Assembly (NCBI RefSeq): GCF_900107405.1
Contig: NZ_FNPV01000003.1
Span: forward strand, 39,570-103,569
Direction of reading: 5' to 3'
From: Tindallia californiensis
Lineage (GTDB): Bacteria; Bacillota; Clostridia; Peptostreptococcales; Tindalliaceae
DNA: 64,000 bases
The position numbers and the translations under genes were made by a program. The notes beneath the pieces are model-generated. The model saw only the letters and a program-made list of their open reading frames with translations. It ran no database searches and was not told the DNA's origin. Positions 9,593 through 18,834 of the stretch are shown here, in pieces (within the stretch, counting starts at the first letter, position 1; every line of letters starts with the position of its first letter).

Positions 9593-9619
9593 ACATCCTT
9601 AGCTTTTATAAAAGGATGT
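9593..9619. repeat. Inverted repeat ACATCCTT/AAGGATGT just after phoH-like gene
   Basis: Arms at 9593-9600 and 9612-9619 form an 8-bp hairpin. The T run lies on the plus-strand side (9619-9624), so in the direction of the minus-strand gene it lacks a proper U tail. It may stop antisense transcription or simply protect the 3' end. Confidence 0.35.
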
Positions 9620-9622
9620 TTT

Positions 9623-10993
9623 TTACATGTGCTTCTCAGCTAACTGCGCCAACGGGCTTCTCTCTACTTGTCGAAGCGTGATGTGACCGGTAATATCAAA
9701 AGGCTTCATTCGATCAACGGTATAAACTAATCCGTTGGATTTTGAGTCAACTAATACGTTATCAATTTGATTATCGGAAGGATCACCTAAGAATAAAAAC
9801 TTTGCATCCTCACCGGCCCTTGTCAACATTAGCTTGGCTAGGTGTGGCGTTGTTTCCTGCGCTTCATCAACAATTACCAGTGCATTTGCCAGGGTTCTTC
9901 CTCGCATATAGTTAAAGGTTTTCATTTCTAACACACCTGCATCCATATAGGTATTAATGAAATGTTCCACTGAAAAATCCGGTTTTTCACTTTTTGCATA
10001 GTTCCGAGATCCAGCTTCCTTTTTCCCTTTTTGCTTTTGATCAAAAAGATTATCGACAGCATCATAAAATGCTTGCATCCAAGGCTTTAACTTTTCTTTT
10101 TCTTCTCCTGGTAAAAATCCAATATCATTTCCTGCAGGAACAACAGGACGGACAAAAATAATTTTTCTGTACATGTTTTTCTCCAAGACACTCTGCAATG
10201 CATAAGCGATACTAATAATGCTTTTACCGCTGCCAGCACCACCTATAATGGTTGCAAAGTTAATATCCGGATCATGTAGCAATTCCATGGCCATCTTTTG
10301 TTCTCTGTTAATCGGCTTCAATCCCCACGTATATTCATTGGCATACTCTAAAGGTTGTATTCGATCTCCTTTTGCTTTCGCAAGCACTTCATGACCTGAT
10401 TGATCCTTACTCTTAATATGAAAAAAATGATTTGGGTATATGGATTCCATCACAGTTTCTGGAACAGTCAACCCACCAGCGTAAATCTTATTGATATCTT
10501 CTGAAGGTAACTCCAATTCACTATAGCCTTTATAAAGATCATCTGTTCGCACTTTGTCAGTCTCATAATCCTGAACTTTTAGGCCTAAAGCATCTGCCTT
10601 TACGGTCATACACATATCTTTTGTAACAAGAATCGTCGGCCTTTCTTTATCTTTTTCTGCCACTGCTTTTGCAATGGCCAGTATCCGATTATCGTTTTTT
10701 TTCGTATCGATGCCTTCCGGAAGGTTATTGACATTCACATAATTCATCTCAATGCGAATCAGTCCTCCTGATGGTAATCGTATCCCCTCCACAAAATCAC
10801 CATGCTGCCTAACTTTATTTAGCTCTTTTAATACCTGCCGGGCATGATAACCGACCATTCCTGAAGCTTTTTTCAATCCATCCAGCTCTTCTACCGTTAC
10901 CAAGGGTAAAATCAAATGGTTATCCTGAAAATTATACAGAAATAATGGATCATGAATCATTACATTGGTATCAATTACATAGTTTTTTATCAT
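9623..10993 (-). CDS. PIN-PhoH family protein (YlaK/PhoH2-like ATPase)
   Basis: A two-domain protein of 456 residues. An N-terminal PIN nuclease domain has acidic residues in VIDTNVMIHDP, TVEELDGLK and TKKNDNRILA. A C-terminal PhoH ATPase domain has Walker A GGAGSGKS, Walker B LVIVDEAQ and a conserved GDPSDNQID. Family knowledge: PhoH2 proteins couple RNA unwinding with PIN ribonuclease activity; the in vivo substrate is unknown. The B. subtilis counterpart is YlaK. The ATG at 10993 follows AAAGGAG. Its neighbours (GGDEF protein, flavoprotein) do not suggest a shared pathway. Confidence 0.92.
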   Translation of the reverse strand: MIKNYVIDTNVMIHDPLFLYNFQDNHLILPLVTVEELDGLKKASGMVGYHARQVLKELNKVRQHGDFVEGIRLPSGGLIRIEMNYVNVNNLPEGIDTKKNDNRILAIAKAVAEKDKERPTILVTKDMCMTVKADALGLKVQDYETDKVRTDDLYKGYSELELPSEDINKIYAGGLTVPETVMESIYPNHFFHIKSKDQSGHEVLAKAKGDRIQPLEYANEYTWGLKPINREQKMAMELLHDPDINFATIIGGAGSGKSIISIAYALQSVLEKNMYRKIIFVRPVVPAGNDIGFLPGEEKEKLKPWMQAFYDAVDNLFDQKQKGKKEAGSRNYAKSEKPDFSVEHFINTYMDAGVLEMKTFNYMRGRTLANALVIVDEAQETTPHLAKLMLTRAGEDAKFLFLGDPSDNQIDNVLVDSKSNGLVYTVDRMKPFDITGHITLRQVERSPLAQLAEKHM

Positions 10994-11041
10994 CTTAACA
11001 GCTCCTTTATGGTGTATTTTTTTATTATTCAGTAAAACCCT

Positions 11042-12382
11042 TTATTCAGCAGCGTTAGCCGCAATTTGAATAACATCCCAAACGGTAGCAAAGGGAGGTG
11101 CATAACAAAAATCAACTAACCCTAGTGTTTCAGGTGTCATTTTTTGAAAAATAGCCAAGGCTAATACATCCAGTCGCTTTCCAGCTTCTACAGGTCCTAC
11201 TATCTGTCCCCCTAAAAGATGACGACTATCTCTATGATATACCAGTTTCACCGTTACTTTCTCTGATCCAGGATAGGATTTAGCATGACTTTGTCCTTTA
11301 ACCGTCACTGCCTTGACCGGTATTCCGGCTGCTGCAGCTTCCTTCTCTGTAATTCCAGTTTTCCCAAAAGCCAGGTCCATTACTTTTACAATAGAAGTAC
11401 CCAAAATTCCAGGGAAACTGTCATTTTTTCCCCCAATGACCGCACCGGCTATTTTTCCTTGCTTGTTTGCCGTAGTTCCCAGAGGCATATAGACCTGCTT
11501 ATTCAGAATTCGATGAAAAACCGTTGCACAATCGCCGGCTGCAAATACATCCGGTACATTGGTTTGGCTTTTTTCATCAACCATAATCGCTCCTTGTTCC
11601 GTCATTTTAATTCCTGATTCTTTCAACCATGACGTGTTCGGCCTAATTCCAAGAGCAAAAATCAACTGATCTGTCGGATAGCGTTGCCAATCCGTTACTA
11701 CACACTGAACTTTATTCTCACCTTCTACTTTCTTTACGGTTTCCTCCAAACGAATGGTAGCTCCATATTTTCTTAATATTTCTGCTGCCATTTCACCAAA
11801 TTCAGGGTCCATCGTGTTTAAGAGTTGTGACGGTCTTTGAATCACAGTGACTTTTTTGCCGCGTTTCAACATCGCTTCGGCAATTTCCATATTAATATAA
11901 CCGCCGCCGACCAGCGTTATTTGATGCACCTCCTCCTGCATCATGTTTTCGTGTATTTTTTTTCCATCTGGGATTGTTTTAAGAAGGTGCACGCCGTTCA
12001 GCTCAGTTCCTTGCATCGCAGGGCATACAGGATCGGCTCCTGTAGCAATAACTAAATAGTCATAAGATGCCTTTATCAAGTTTCCATTCTGCCTATTTTG
12101 GATCTCTACTATTTTTGACGAAGGATCCAACTTAATCGCTTCATGATGCAAATATATTTTGATTCCTTTTTCTCTAAATTGATCTGGCTGCCTAACAATC
12201 AAGTCTTCTGCCTCTTTTAAGTATCCAGCCAAGTAATATGGCAGTCCGCACTGACCGTAAGCCACATGTCCACCTCGTTCATATACAGTTACGTCCAGAT
12301 TAGGATTTTCTCTTTTTGCTTTCGAAGCAGCACTCATTCCTGCTGCAACACCGCCAAGAACAATTAACTTTTCTTTTTTCAA
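11042..12382 (-). CDS. CoA-disulfide reductase / NADH oxidase family flavoprotein
   Basis: A pyridine-nucleotide-disulfide oxidoreductase of 446 residues. The N-terminal FAD-binding motif is LGGVAAGMSAA, and the single redox Cys45 lies in AYGQCGLPYY, the arrangement of CoA-disulfide reductase and NADH oxidase (Nox). The NAD(P)H-binding site is LVGGGYINMEIAE, and VFAAGDCA is the second FAD motif. No C-terminal rhodanese domain is present. It may reduce CoA or other thiol disulfides, or oxygen or polysulfide; the sequence does not separate these. Translation starts at TTG 12382, seven bases after AAGGGGGAG. Confidence 0.88.
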   Translation of the reverse strand: MKKEKLIVLGGVAAGMSAASKAKRENPNLDVTVYERGGHVAYGQCGLPYYLAGYLKEAEDLIVRQPDQFREKGIKIYLHHEAIKLDPSSKIVEIQNRQNGNLIKASYDYLVIATGADPVCPAMQGTELNGVHLLKTIPDGKKIHENMMQEEVHQITLVGGGYINMEIAEAMLKRGKKVTVIQRPSQLLNTMDPEFGEMAAEILRKYGATIRLEETVKKVEGENKVQCVVTDWQRYPTDQLIFALGIRPNTSWLKESGIKMTEQGAIMVDEKSQTNVPDVFAAGDCATVFHRILNKQVYMPLGTTANKQGKIAGAVIGGKNDSFPGILGTSIVKVMDLAFGKTGITEKEAAAAGIPVKAVTVKGQSHAKSYPGSEKVTVKLVYHRDSRHLLGGQIVGPVEAGKRLDVLALAIFQKMTPETLGLVDFCYAPPFATVWDVIQIAANAAE

Positions 12383-12530
12383 TCAAAGTCTCCCCCTTTT
12401 AGCGGATGCTTGTATCCGTTCATCCTATTTCATTAATAAATAGCTTTTCCCTGTTCTTGTACTGCAATCAATAAAGAGTTCTTTCTTTAAGAAATATGTA
12501 CCCCACTTAGCGCCAAGCATTCAACATCAT

Positions 12531-12552
12531 AGCGAAATATCAGCGAAATATC
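12531..12552. repeat. Two adjacent 11-bp direct repeats AGCGAAATATC
   Basis: AGCGAAATATC at 12531-12541 is repeated exactly at 12542-12552, in the 270-base gap between lipA and the CoA-disulfide-reductase-like gene (12383-12649). Apart from this and the lipA terminator I see no gene in the gap. It could be a regulator site in the leader of the flavoprotein gene's upstream region or a chance duplication. Confidence 0.5.
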
Positions 12553-12619
12553 CAGAGAGTTCTGAAGTTTATCCGACGAAACTACCGTTAAGGCTCCAGC
12601 TTCCTTAAATAACCAAAAA

Positions 12620-12646
12620 CGTAAAAAGCCGCTGTTTGCGGCTTCT
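12620..12646 (-). terminator. Intrinsic terminator of lipB-lipA
   Basis: Minus-strand hairpin AAGCCGC-AAACA-GCGGCTT (12627-12644) followed by TTTTACGTTTTT, immediately after the lipA stop. Confidence 0.85.
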
Positions 12647-12649
12647 GCA

Positions 12650-13516
12650 TCATTTTTTACTCAGCACTTCCATGGCACGAGCAGCGTTATAAGAACTACG
12701 AATAAAAGGGCCGCTCTCCACAAAAGAAATCCCTATTGCCAGCCCCTGTTGTTGATAACTTTCAAACTGTTCCGGTGTGATAAATTCTTCTACAGGCAAA
12801 TGCTCTGGTGATGGTTGCAAATATTGACCAATCGTTAAAATATCACAGTGAATTTTCGATAACTCCTGCATGACTTCCACTACTTCTTTCTCCGTCTCCC
12901 CCAGTCCAACCATGATCCCTGTTTTAGACAGTATAGAAGGTGTTTTCTTTTTCACTTCTTCAAGCAGATTCATTGAACGTTGAAAATTCGCACCAGGTCG
13001 CACTATCTCATAAAGAGAAGGGACTGTTTCAATATTATGGTTAAGTATTTCTGGCTTTGCCTGTAAAACGGTTTCTAAGGCCTTGTGATCTCCTTGAAAA
13101 TCCGGAATCAATACTTCTATTGTTGTCGTAGGATTTTTTTTCCGAATGCTTCGAATGGTTTCAGCAAAATGTTCTGCTCCGCCATCTGGCAAATCATCCC
13201 TTGTAACCGAAGTAATCACGGCATGTTTTAATCCCAGCTGCGCTACCGCATCGGCTACATGTTGGGGTTCACACAAGTCCAAAGCTGGAACTTCGCCTTT
13301 CGTAACCGCACAAAACCGACATCCCCTGGTACATATATCACCCATAATCATAAAGGTAGCCGTACGCTTTTCAAAACACTCTCCTACATTGGGGCAATTT
13401 GCTTCCTGACATACGGTATGCAGTGACAGATTTTTTACCATTGCTTGCATTTTATCCAAGCTCTTTTTATCTGGCATTTTCTTTCTTAGCCATTCAGGCT
13501 TCCGTTTTACTGGCAA
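12650..13516 (-). CDS. lipA: Lipoyl synthase
   Basis: A radical SAM enzyme that inserts two sulfurs into protein-bound octanoyl groups. Both Fe-S clusters are visible: Cys36, Cys41 and Cys47 form the auxiliary CX4CX5C motif, and Cys62, Cys66 and Cys69 form the radical SAM CX3CX2C motif. The C-terminal GPFIRSSYNA contains the conserved RSSY. The 288-residue length is normal. The start is TTG 13516, seven bases after GAGGTG, and lies inside the end of lipB, so the two overlap by 23 bases and are co-translated. An intrinsic terminator follows the stop. Confidence 0.97.
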   Translation of the reverse strand: MPVKRKPEWLRKKMPDKKSLDKMQAMVKNLSLHTVCQEANCPNVGECFEKRTATFMIMGDICTRGCRFCAVTKGEVPALDLCEPQHVADAVAQLGLKHAVITSVTRDDLPDGGAEHFAETIRSIRKKNPTTTIEVLIPDFQGDHKALETVLQAKPEILNHNIETVPSLYEIVRPGANFQRSMNLLEEVKKKTPSILSKTGIMVGLGETEKEVVEVMQELSKIHCDILTIGQYLQPSPEHLPVEEFITPEQFESYQQQGLAIGISFVESGPFIRSSYNAARAMEVLSKK

Positions 13517-14186
13517 TCCATTTCACCTCTTCCATTGTAATTGATTCTAATTCGGTCATATACATACCTTCAAAGTTTTTTTTCAAAAACTGTATCATAT
13601 CCTCACGCTGATAATCAACGCCCTGCTTTTCTATGGATGTGATCCCGTATTCCGTAATGCCGCAGGGATTAATATAACGAAAATGGTCTAGATTGGTTGT
13701 GTGATTCAGTGCAAACCCGTGCATCGTAGCCCATCGTTTGATCGCAACTCCTAATGCACATATTTTTTCATCTTCTATCCATATGCCTCGATATTTCTCT
13801 TTCCGATTGCTTTTCATATTTACATGTTTAAGGGTTTCCATAATCCACTCTTCCATTTGCCAAACAAACCACTGTACATCCTTTTTAAAATGTTCCATGT
13901 TTACTAATAAGTATCCTACAATCTGTCCAGGTCCATGATATGTCACATTACCTCCCCTGTTGCTCTCGAAAACTTGAAATCCTTGATTTTTAACATAGTC
14001 AACAGAAAAAAGAAAATCTTCTTCCTTTCGATTTCTTCCTAATGTAAATACTGGTGGATGTTCCACAAAAAATAGATACCCGGGTATTTCACGATTCATT
14101 TGAAGCTGTCGGTTTATTTTTTTTTGAATCTCAAAAGCTTCTTCATAGTCCATCACACCTAAATCAGCTGTCTTAATCATCTTCAC
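13494..14186 (-). CDS. lipB: Octanoyl-[acyl carrier protein]-protein octanoyltransferase
   Basis: LipB moves octanoate from ACP to lipoyl domains, the step before LipA. Motifs seen are RGGNVTYHGPGQIVGY (substrate loop), the catalytic Lys in ALGVAIKRW, HGFALNHTTNLDHF and the acyl-enzyme Cys in NPCGI. The start is either GTG 14186 or ATG 14180; both are within reach of AAGGGGTG. No lipoylated enzyme complex is encoded in the window, so the acceptors (glycine cleavage H protein or 2-oxoacid dehydrogenases) must be elsewhere. Confidence 0.96.
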   Translation of the reverse strand: MKMIKTADLGVMDYEEAFEIQKKINRQLQMNREIPGYLFFVEHPPVFTLGRNRKEEDFLFSVDYVKNQGFQVFESNRGGNVTYHGPGQIVGYLLVNMEHFKKDVQWFVWQMEEWIMETLKHVNMKSNRKEKYRGIWIEDEKICALGVAIKRWATMHGFALNHTTNLDHFRYINPCGITEYGITSIEKQGVDYQREDMIQFLKKNFEGMYMTELESITMEEVKWIASKTEA

Positions 14187-14214
14187 CTTATCACCCCTTA
14201 CGTTTATCTGATGA

Positions 14215-15426
14215 CTATTCTATCCCTAAGATCCGTACGGCCATTTTTGTCCCTTTTCCAGGAGTGCTTTGAATCACCAGCTCAGCCCCAGTCTGCTCAA
14301 TGAGCTCTCTGGATATCAACAAACCCATCCCTGTGCCCTTTTCCTGATTGGTTCCTAAACGACTTTCACCTTTGTCTTTCATAATCTTCAGGATTTGTTG
14401 TTCTGTCATCCCGATACCCGTATCCTTCACACCTATTAAAACTCCTTGCTCAGTGGTCTCAGCAAATAAAGTAACCACACCACCTGTTTCTGTATACTTC
14501 AAAGCATTGGTAAGAAAATTTCGCAAGACGGTTTTTAAGACATTATAATCATACGCAACTTTTATTTGTTGTGTCTTTTTTCCTTTGTGAATCAGATGAA
14601 TTTGCTTTTGATTTGCTTGTTGCTTAAACAGGTTTTCCATCTCTTCCAATACGGATGCCACATAAAATTTTTCCGGCTTCTGATCTATACTTCCCTTATG
14701 AGTACTGGCCCACTGAAGGATGTTTTCTAACAGCGTATAGCTGTTTTTTGAAGCTTCCTGCAACTCTCTCATGATGTGATCTTTTTCTTCTTCCGAAAAA
14801 TCTTCCGGCGATTCCAACATCATTTCAAACAAACTCACCACATTTCCTAAAGAATTTTTAAGGTCGTGAGCCATAATACGCATCATTCGGTTCATGATTT
14901 TATTAGATTTTTTTAATGCTTTTTCTGAATCAAATAATTTGTTTTCTGCTATTTTTCTTTCTGTAATATCAAAAACAATTCCCCGAATTCGATGTGGCGC
15001 TCCACCTTTTGTCTTCTCAATAATTTTTCCGCGATCATAAAACCATTTAACTTTTCCTGTACGGGTTAAAATCCGATATTCCGTCTCGTATACCGGCTTT
15101 TCTCCCCGCAGATGTTCTCTCATCGCCTGATTAGCTTCTTCTCTATCTTCTGGATGAATCATCTCAACAAAATCTTCTATGCTGAAAAAATCTTTTTCCG
15201 GATCGTATTCCAAGGCTTCCAGCTTCAAAGGATTGGCATGCACTTTTCTTGTTACATAATCCATTTCCCAATGTCCCAAGTTTCCAGCCCAAGCAAACTC
15301 CAATTTTTCATCCCTTGCCTTTTCTTCCATAAGTTCCTTTTCCCGTTTTTTTAGTTCTTTTATTTCAGCTTGACATTCTTCAAGCTCCCGCTTCAGATCT
15401 TTCACTACTTCTGGAGAATTTTTCAA
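14215..15426 (-). CDS. Soluble PAS-domain sensor histidine kinase
   Basis: 403 residues with no membrane segment. An N-terminal coiled coil (about 5-45) is followed by one PAS domain with PAC tail (about 45-160). The HisKA region has the phospho-acceptor His in MRIMAHDLKNSLG. The HATPase domain shows the N box NFLTNALKY, G1 DTGIGM and G2 GTGMGLLISRELIE. No response regulator gene is adjacent, so it is an orphan kinase here. The start is TTG 15426 just after AGGAGGTGAAACG. Signal and target are unknown. Confidence 0.9.
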   Translation of the reverse strand: MKNSPEVVKDLKRELEECQAEIKELKKREKELMEEKARDEKLEFAWAGNLGHWEMDYVTRKVHANPLKLEALEYDPEKDFFSIEDFVEMIHPEDREEANQAMREHLRGEKPVYETEYRILTRTGKVKWFYDRGKIIEKTKGGAPHRIRGIVFDITERKIAENKLFDSEKALKKSNKIMNRMMRIMAHDLKNSLGNVVSLFEMMLESPEDFSEEEKDHIMRELQEASKNSYTLLENILQWASTHKGSIDQKPEKFYVASVLEEMENLFKQQANQKQIHLIHKGKKTQQIKVAYDYNVLKTVLRNFLTNALKYTETGGVVTLFAETTEQGVLIGVKDTGIGMTEQQILKIMKDKGESRLGTNQEKGTGMGLLISRELIEQTGAELVIQSTPGKGTKMAVRILGIE

Positions 15427-15456
15427 CGTTTCACCTCCTGCTGTCCACCTTTTTCC

Positions 15457-16551
15457 TCATTCTATCGCTTCTTCAACAAGAAAACTAATTAGTTCCTGAT
15501 AGGTCACACCCGAAGCTTCCCACATTTTAGGATACATGCTTATTTTAGTAAAACCTGGCATGGTGTTTATCTCATTCAATAAGAGATTTCCTGTTTTGCG
15601 CTCTAAAAAGAAATCAATTCGGGCTAAGCCCTTACACTCTAGTAATCGATACACTTGTACAGACAGTTGCTTCACTTTATCTTTCATCTCTTGAGAAAGG
15701 TTGGCCGGAATCTGATAGACACTTTTCCCTGCCATATATTTATCTTCATAATCATAAAACTCTCTGGAAGGTATGATTTCTGAGGGTTCTGCCACTCTTG
15801 AATGTTGATAATGACCCAGAACGGCACATTCGATTTCTCTACCATCAATAAAGGCTTCCACTACTACTTTGCAGTCATGAGCAGCCGCTTGCCAAATCGC
15901 TTTTTTCAGTTCATTCATGTCGGAAGCTTTACTAATACCAACACTGGAACCTAGCCTGGACGGTTTCACAAACATAGGGTAGCCTAGCTTTTCTTCTAAA
16001 CAACCTATTAATTCCTTCTCTATCACATCCCGACTCTTCCCTTCCCATTCTCTAATGTTAACCACATGGTATGCGGCCTGATCGATGCCCTCGTTTTCAA
16101 ATATTTTTTTAACCATTGCTTTATCCATGGCTAAAGCCGAGGTCATCACACCGGCACCTACATAAGGAATGTGGCACGCCTGCAACAAGCCTTGCAATGT
16201 CCCATCTTCGCCGTAAGGTCCATGCAATATAGGAAGCGCAACATCCACAGCTTTTTTACAAAAGCTTTCGTTTTCTTTCAACAATAAGGCCGAACATCCC
16301 GGAATCAAGAATATATCTTTTCGCTCCTTCCGATATTGAAACCGAGCCTCCTCAAATCCTTCCCACTGATTATTTTGAATTTGCCAGTATGCTTCATAAA
16401 GCTGAAATTTTCCCTCTGTTGTTATGCCTACCGGAATCACTTCATATTTTTTTTTATCGATTTGCTTCATAACAGATGTTGCGGACATTAAGGATACTTC
16501 ATGTTCCGATGACGGACCTCCAAAGAGTACTAACACTTGTTTTTTTTTCAT
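15457..16551 (-). CDS. ddl: D-alanine--D-alanine ligase
   Basis: An ATP-grasp enzyme that makes the D-Ala-D-Ala end of the peptidoglycan precursor. It shows GGPSSEHEVSL at the N-terminus, HGPYGEDGTLQG, KPSRLGSSVGI, the Tyr-type loop YDYEDKY and the metal-binding NEINTMPGFT near the C-terminus. The Tyr in the loop is the D-Ala-D-Ala form; D-Ala-D-Lac ligases have a different loop. The 364-residue length is normal. It lies downstream of ispE with a 69-base gap. Confidence 0.95.
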   Translation of the reverse strand: MKKKQVLVLFGGPSSEHEVSLMSATSVMKQIDKKKYEVIPVGITTEGKFQLYEAYWQIQNNQWEGFEEARFQYRKERKDIFLIPGCSALLLKENESFCKKAVDVALPILHGPYGEDGTLQGLLQACHIPYVGAGVMTSALAMDKAMVKKIFENEGIDQAAYHVVNIREWEGKSRDVIEKELIGCLEEKLGYPMFVKPSRLGSSVGISKASDMNELKKAIWQAAAHDCKVVVEAFIDGREIECAVLGHYQHSRVAEPSEIIPSREFYDYEDKYMAGKSVYQIPANLSQEMKDKVKQLSVQVYRLLECKGLARIDFFLERKTGNLLLNEINTMPGFTKISMYPKMWEASGVTYQELISFLVEEAIE

Positions 16552-16620
16552 AAACCCAGCCTTTCCAGGGATTGTCCCTATGTCTTTCTATGATGAGCAA
16601 TTTTTCTCTTACACAGCTAT

Positions 16621-17493
16621 TCACCGGTGATGGATCGTATGGGCTATGTATGTTTCCTGATATATTTTCCTAAGTTTTTCATAAGCACTTTCTGCTTTTT
16701 TCCTGGTTTTGAACAAACCAAAAACCGTTGTTCCACTCCCACTCATCATTGCATGAAAAGCATTAAACTCCAAAAGCTTTTTTTGAACCTTTTCTATTTC
16801 CGGCACCATCGACGTGGTTACCGGCTGTAAGACATTCTCCATAAAAAAAGCTAAGGTTGCAAGTTTGCCTTTACTTAATGCTTCTATGATTTTTTGATTA
16901 TCTGGTCGTCGGTTCCCGCTTGCCATCGAAAAAGCTTTATACACTTCAGCTGTCGACGCAGAAAAAGGAGGCTTTACCAACACCATCCACATTGGTGTTT
17001 TCACCTTCAATGGTGTCAGCTTTTCTCCAATACCTTCTGCAAGAGCTGTTCCTCCCATTAAACAGTAAGGCACATCTGCTCCAATTTCTTTCCCCAAATC
17101 CATCAAATCATTTTCAGCTACTTCTTTTTTCCAATAACGGTTCAAGGCACAAAAAGTAGCTGCTGCATCAGCACTGCCACCAGCTAAGCCAGCCGCTACA
17201 GGTATGTTTTTTTCAATATGAATAATGATTGATTCTTTTTGCAAATGAATCTGATGGTAATTCGCCAACTTTTCAGCTGCTTTATATACCAGATTATTTT
17301 TATTAAGTGGTAATTTCGACTTGTTTGAAGTGATTTTGATGCCAGGTTGTCTCCCTGTAGATATTTCAATTAAATCATGAAGCGAAATTTGTTGCATGAT
17401 CATTGATACTTCATGATATCCATCTTGCCTTTTGCCCAAAATATCTAAAGATAAATTCACTTTTGCATATGCTTTTTCTCTAATAGGTTCCAC
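16621..17493 (-). CDS. ispE: 4-diphosphocytidyl-2-C-methyl-D-erythritol kinase
   Basis: A GHMP kinase of 290 residues in the MEP isoprenoid pathway. The ATP-binding motif is PVAAGLAGGSADAAA, the N-terminus AYAKVNLSLDILGKRQDGYHE contains the substrate-binding Lys/Asn and the conserved DGYHE, and MMSGSGTTVFGLF is motif 3. The start is GTG 17493 after GGAGTG. No other MEP genes are nearby. Confidence 0.96.
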   Translation of the reverse strand: MEPIREKAYAKVNLSLDILGKRQDGYHEVSMIMQQISLHDLIEISTGRQPGIKITSNKSKLPLNKNNLVYKAAEKLANYHQIHLQKESIIIHIEKNIPVAAGLAGGSADAAATFCALNRYWKKEVAENDLMDLGKEIGADVPYCLMGGTALAEGIGEKLTPLKVKTPMWMVLVKPPFSASTAEVYKAFSMASGNRRPDNQKIIEALSKGKLATLAFFMENVLQPVTTSMVPEIEKVQKKLLEFNAFHAMMSGSGTTVFGLFKTRKKAESAYEKLRKIYQETYIAHTIHHR

Positions 17494-17515
17494 TGATGCT
17501 CACTCCACTTATTTA

Positions 17516-18676
17516 TTATTTGGTTCCACCAAACCACTTCAGTATTTTCGGTCTATAAATCCATATGGCTTTTTCCGGACAAACTTCCTGACAACAATAA
17601 CATCGAATACATTTATCATATCGAAACCCAGGTACCTTTTCCAGCATGTCAATAGCTTCCGCCGGGCAAATCGTATAACATTCTTTGCATTTCGTGCATT
17701 TTTTAGGGTTTACGACCGGCTTTGGTCGCAAATGTTTTCTGCTGATCTGCTTAAATATGGAGCCCACTACTGGCCAACGCCCATATTTTTCTAAAAAGTC
17801 CGGTTCTCTGGTATCTGGAAGCTTAAAAGATTTTTTGATTCCTTCCCCTAACGATGTATCCAGTGTAACCTTTTCTAAACTCTGACATAGATTTCTCTGA
17901 CGAGCCGCCTTCAGCGTTGGTACACTATCCGGTTTAATGCCCATGTGTTCCGAAGCCACTATATCCAAGGAATAGGGGTCTTCCGAAACAAGTATCATGC
18001 CATTTTTGACCACGTCGCCTGCCGAAGGACCAGCACCCTCCATCGCTTCAATCCCGTCCATAATGGATATTACTGGACTGGCATATTCACATATGTCCAC
18101 CATTGCATGACCAAATTCAATAGGATCTGTAAATCGAAAATGAAGCTCTGCTTTTTTCAAACCTGGCATAATACCAAACATATTTTTTACGGCTCCTGTC
18201 ATCATGGTCATGCTGTGAGTTTTCATCTTGCTTACATTTATAATATGATCCGCCTCTTTTATCGCCTTCATCACGTGAAAATCTTTTAATCGATAACCGG
18301 CCGAAAAATAAACAGGGTCAGACTCCAGGTTCCAGTTCAATGAAGCACCGGTTTCTTTAGCTACCGTTGTCATTCCTGTAAGCTGATATATCTTCCTCAT
18401 CCGACCTTGAAGAAAAGGTCCCGCCGGACTATCACCTAATATTACCAAAGCACCTAGTTCCATCAATAATTCCGTCAATGCTTTCACCAGCTGCGGATGG
18501 GTTGTCACAGCTTCCTTAGGTTCTTTTCCTGTCAATAGGTTTACTTTAAGAAATACCAGGTCCCCAGGCTTAATCCATTTTTCAAGACCACCAAGAGCCT
18601 CCAAGGATTCTTTGAGTGTCGTTTTCACATGATCCGGAGTATAATCAGGACATTCTCTGATAACAACTTTTTTCAA
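17516..18676 (-). CDS. DUF362 protein with C-terminal two-cluster ferredoxin domain
   Basis: The DUF362 domain spans about residues 30-245 (KVNLLTGKEPKEAVTTHP, SKMKTHSMTMMTGAVKNMFG, DGIEAMEGAGPS). The C-terminal 65 residues carry two 4Fe-4S motifs, CTKCKECYTICP and CIRCYCCQEVCP. The function of this family is not established; an iron-sulfur redox role is likely. The start is TTG 18676 after GCAGGAGGAAG. It is separated from ispE by only 22 bases and may be the first gene of a DUF362-ispE-ddl transcript. Confidence 0.88.
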   Translation of the reverse strand: MKKVVIRECPDYTPDHVKTTLKESLEALGGLEKWIKPGDLVFLKVNLLTGKEPKEAVTTHPQLVKALTELLMELGALVILGDSPAGPFLQGRMRKIYQLTGMTTVAKETGASLNWNLESDPVYFSAGYRLKDFHVMKAIKEADHIINVSKMKTHSMTMMTGAVKNMFGIMPGLKKAELHFRFTDPIEFGHAMVDICEYASPVISIMDGIEAMEGAGPSAGDVVKNGMILVSEDPYSLDIVASEHMGIKPDSVPTLKAARQRNLCQSLEKVTLDTSLGEGIKKSFKLPDTREPDFLEKYGRWPVVGSIFKQISRKHLRPKPVVNPKKCTKCKECYTICPAEAIDMLEKVPGFRYDKCIRCYCCQEVCPEKAIWIYRPKILKWFGGTK

Positions 18677-18799
18677 CGAACTTCCTCCTGCCTTCTCTTG
18701 CTTCTTTCTATTTATTGTACAATAAAGCTACCATTATTTCTAGTTTTGCTATAAAGATGGCAACACCGCTATTGGGAAGACAAAAACAAATAGAAACTC

Positions 18800-18830
18800 A
18801 AAAGAAGTCGCCAACCTACGGCGACTTCTT
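18800..18830 (-). terminator. Intrinsic terminator of argF-carA-carB
   Basis: Minus-strand hairpin with 11-bp arms AAGAAGTCGCC/GGCGACTTCTT (18802-18830) just after the carB stop, followed by TTTGAGTTTC. Confidence 0.85.
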
Positions 18831-18834
18831 TCCT

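Noticed and set aside
12384..12428. Short minus-strand frame (MNGYKHPLKGGDFD) overlapping the flavoprotein start
   Set aside because: No ribosome binding site of its own; it contains the ribosome binding site of the downstream gene, so it is probably chance.
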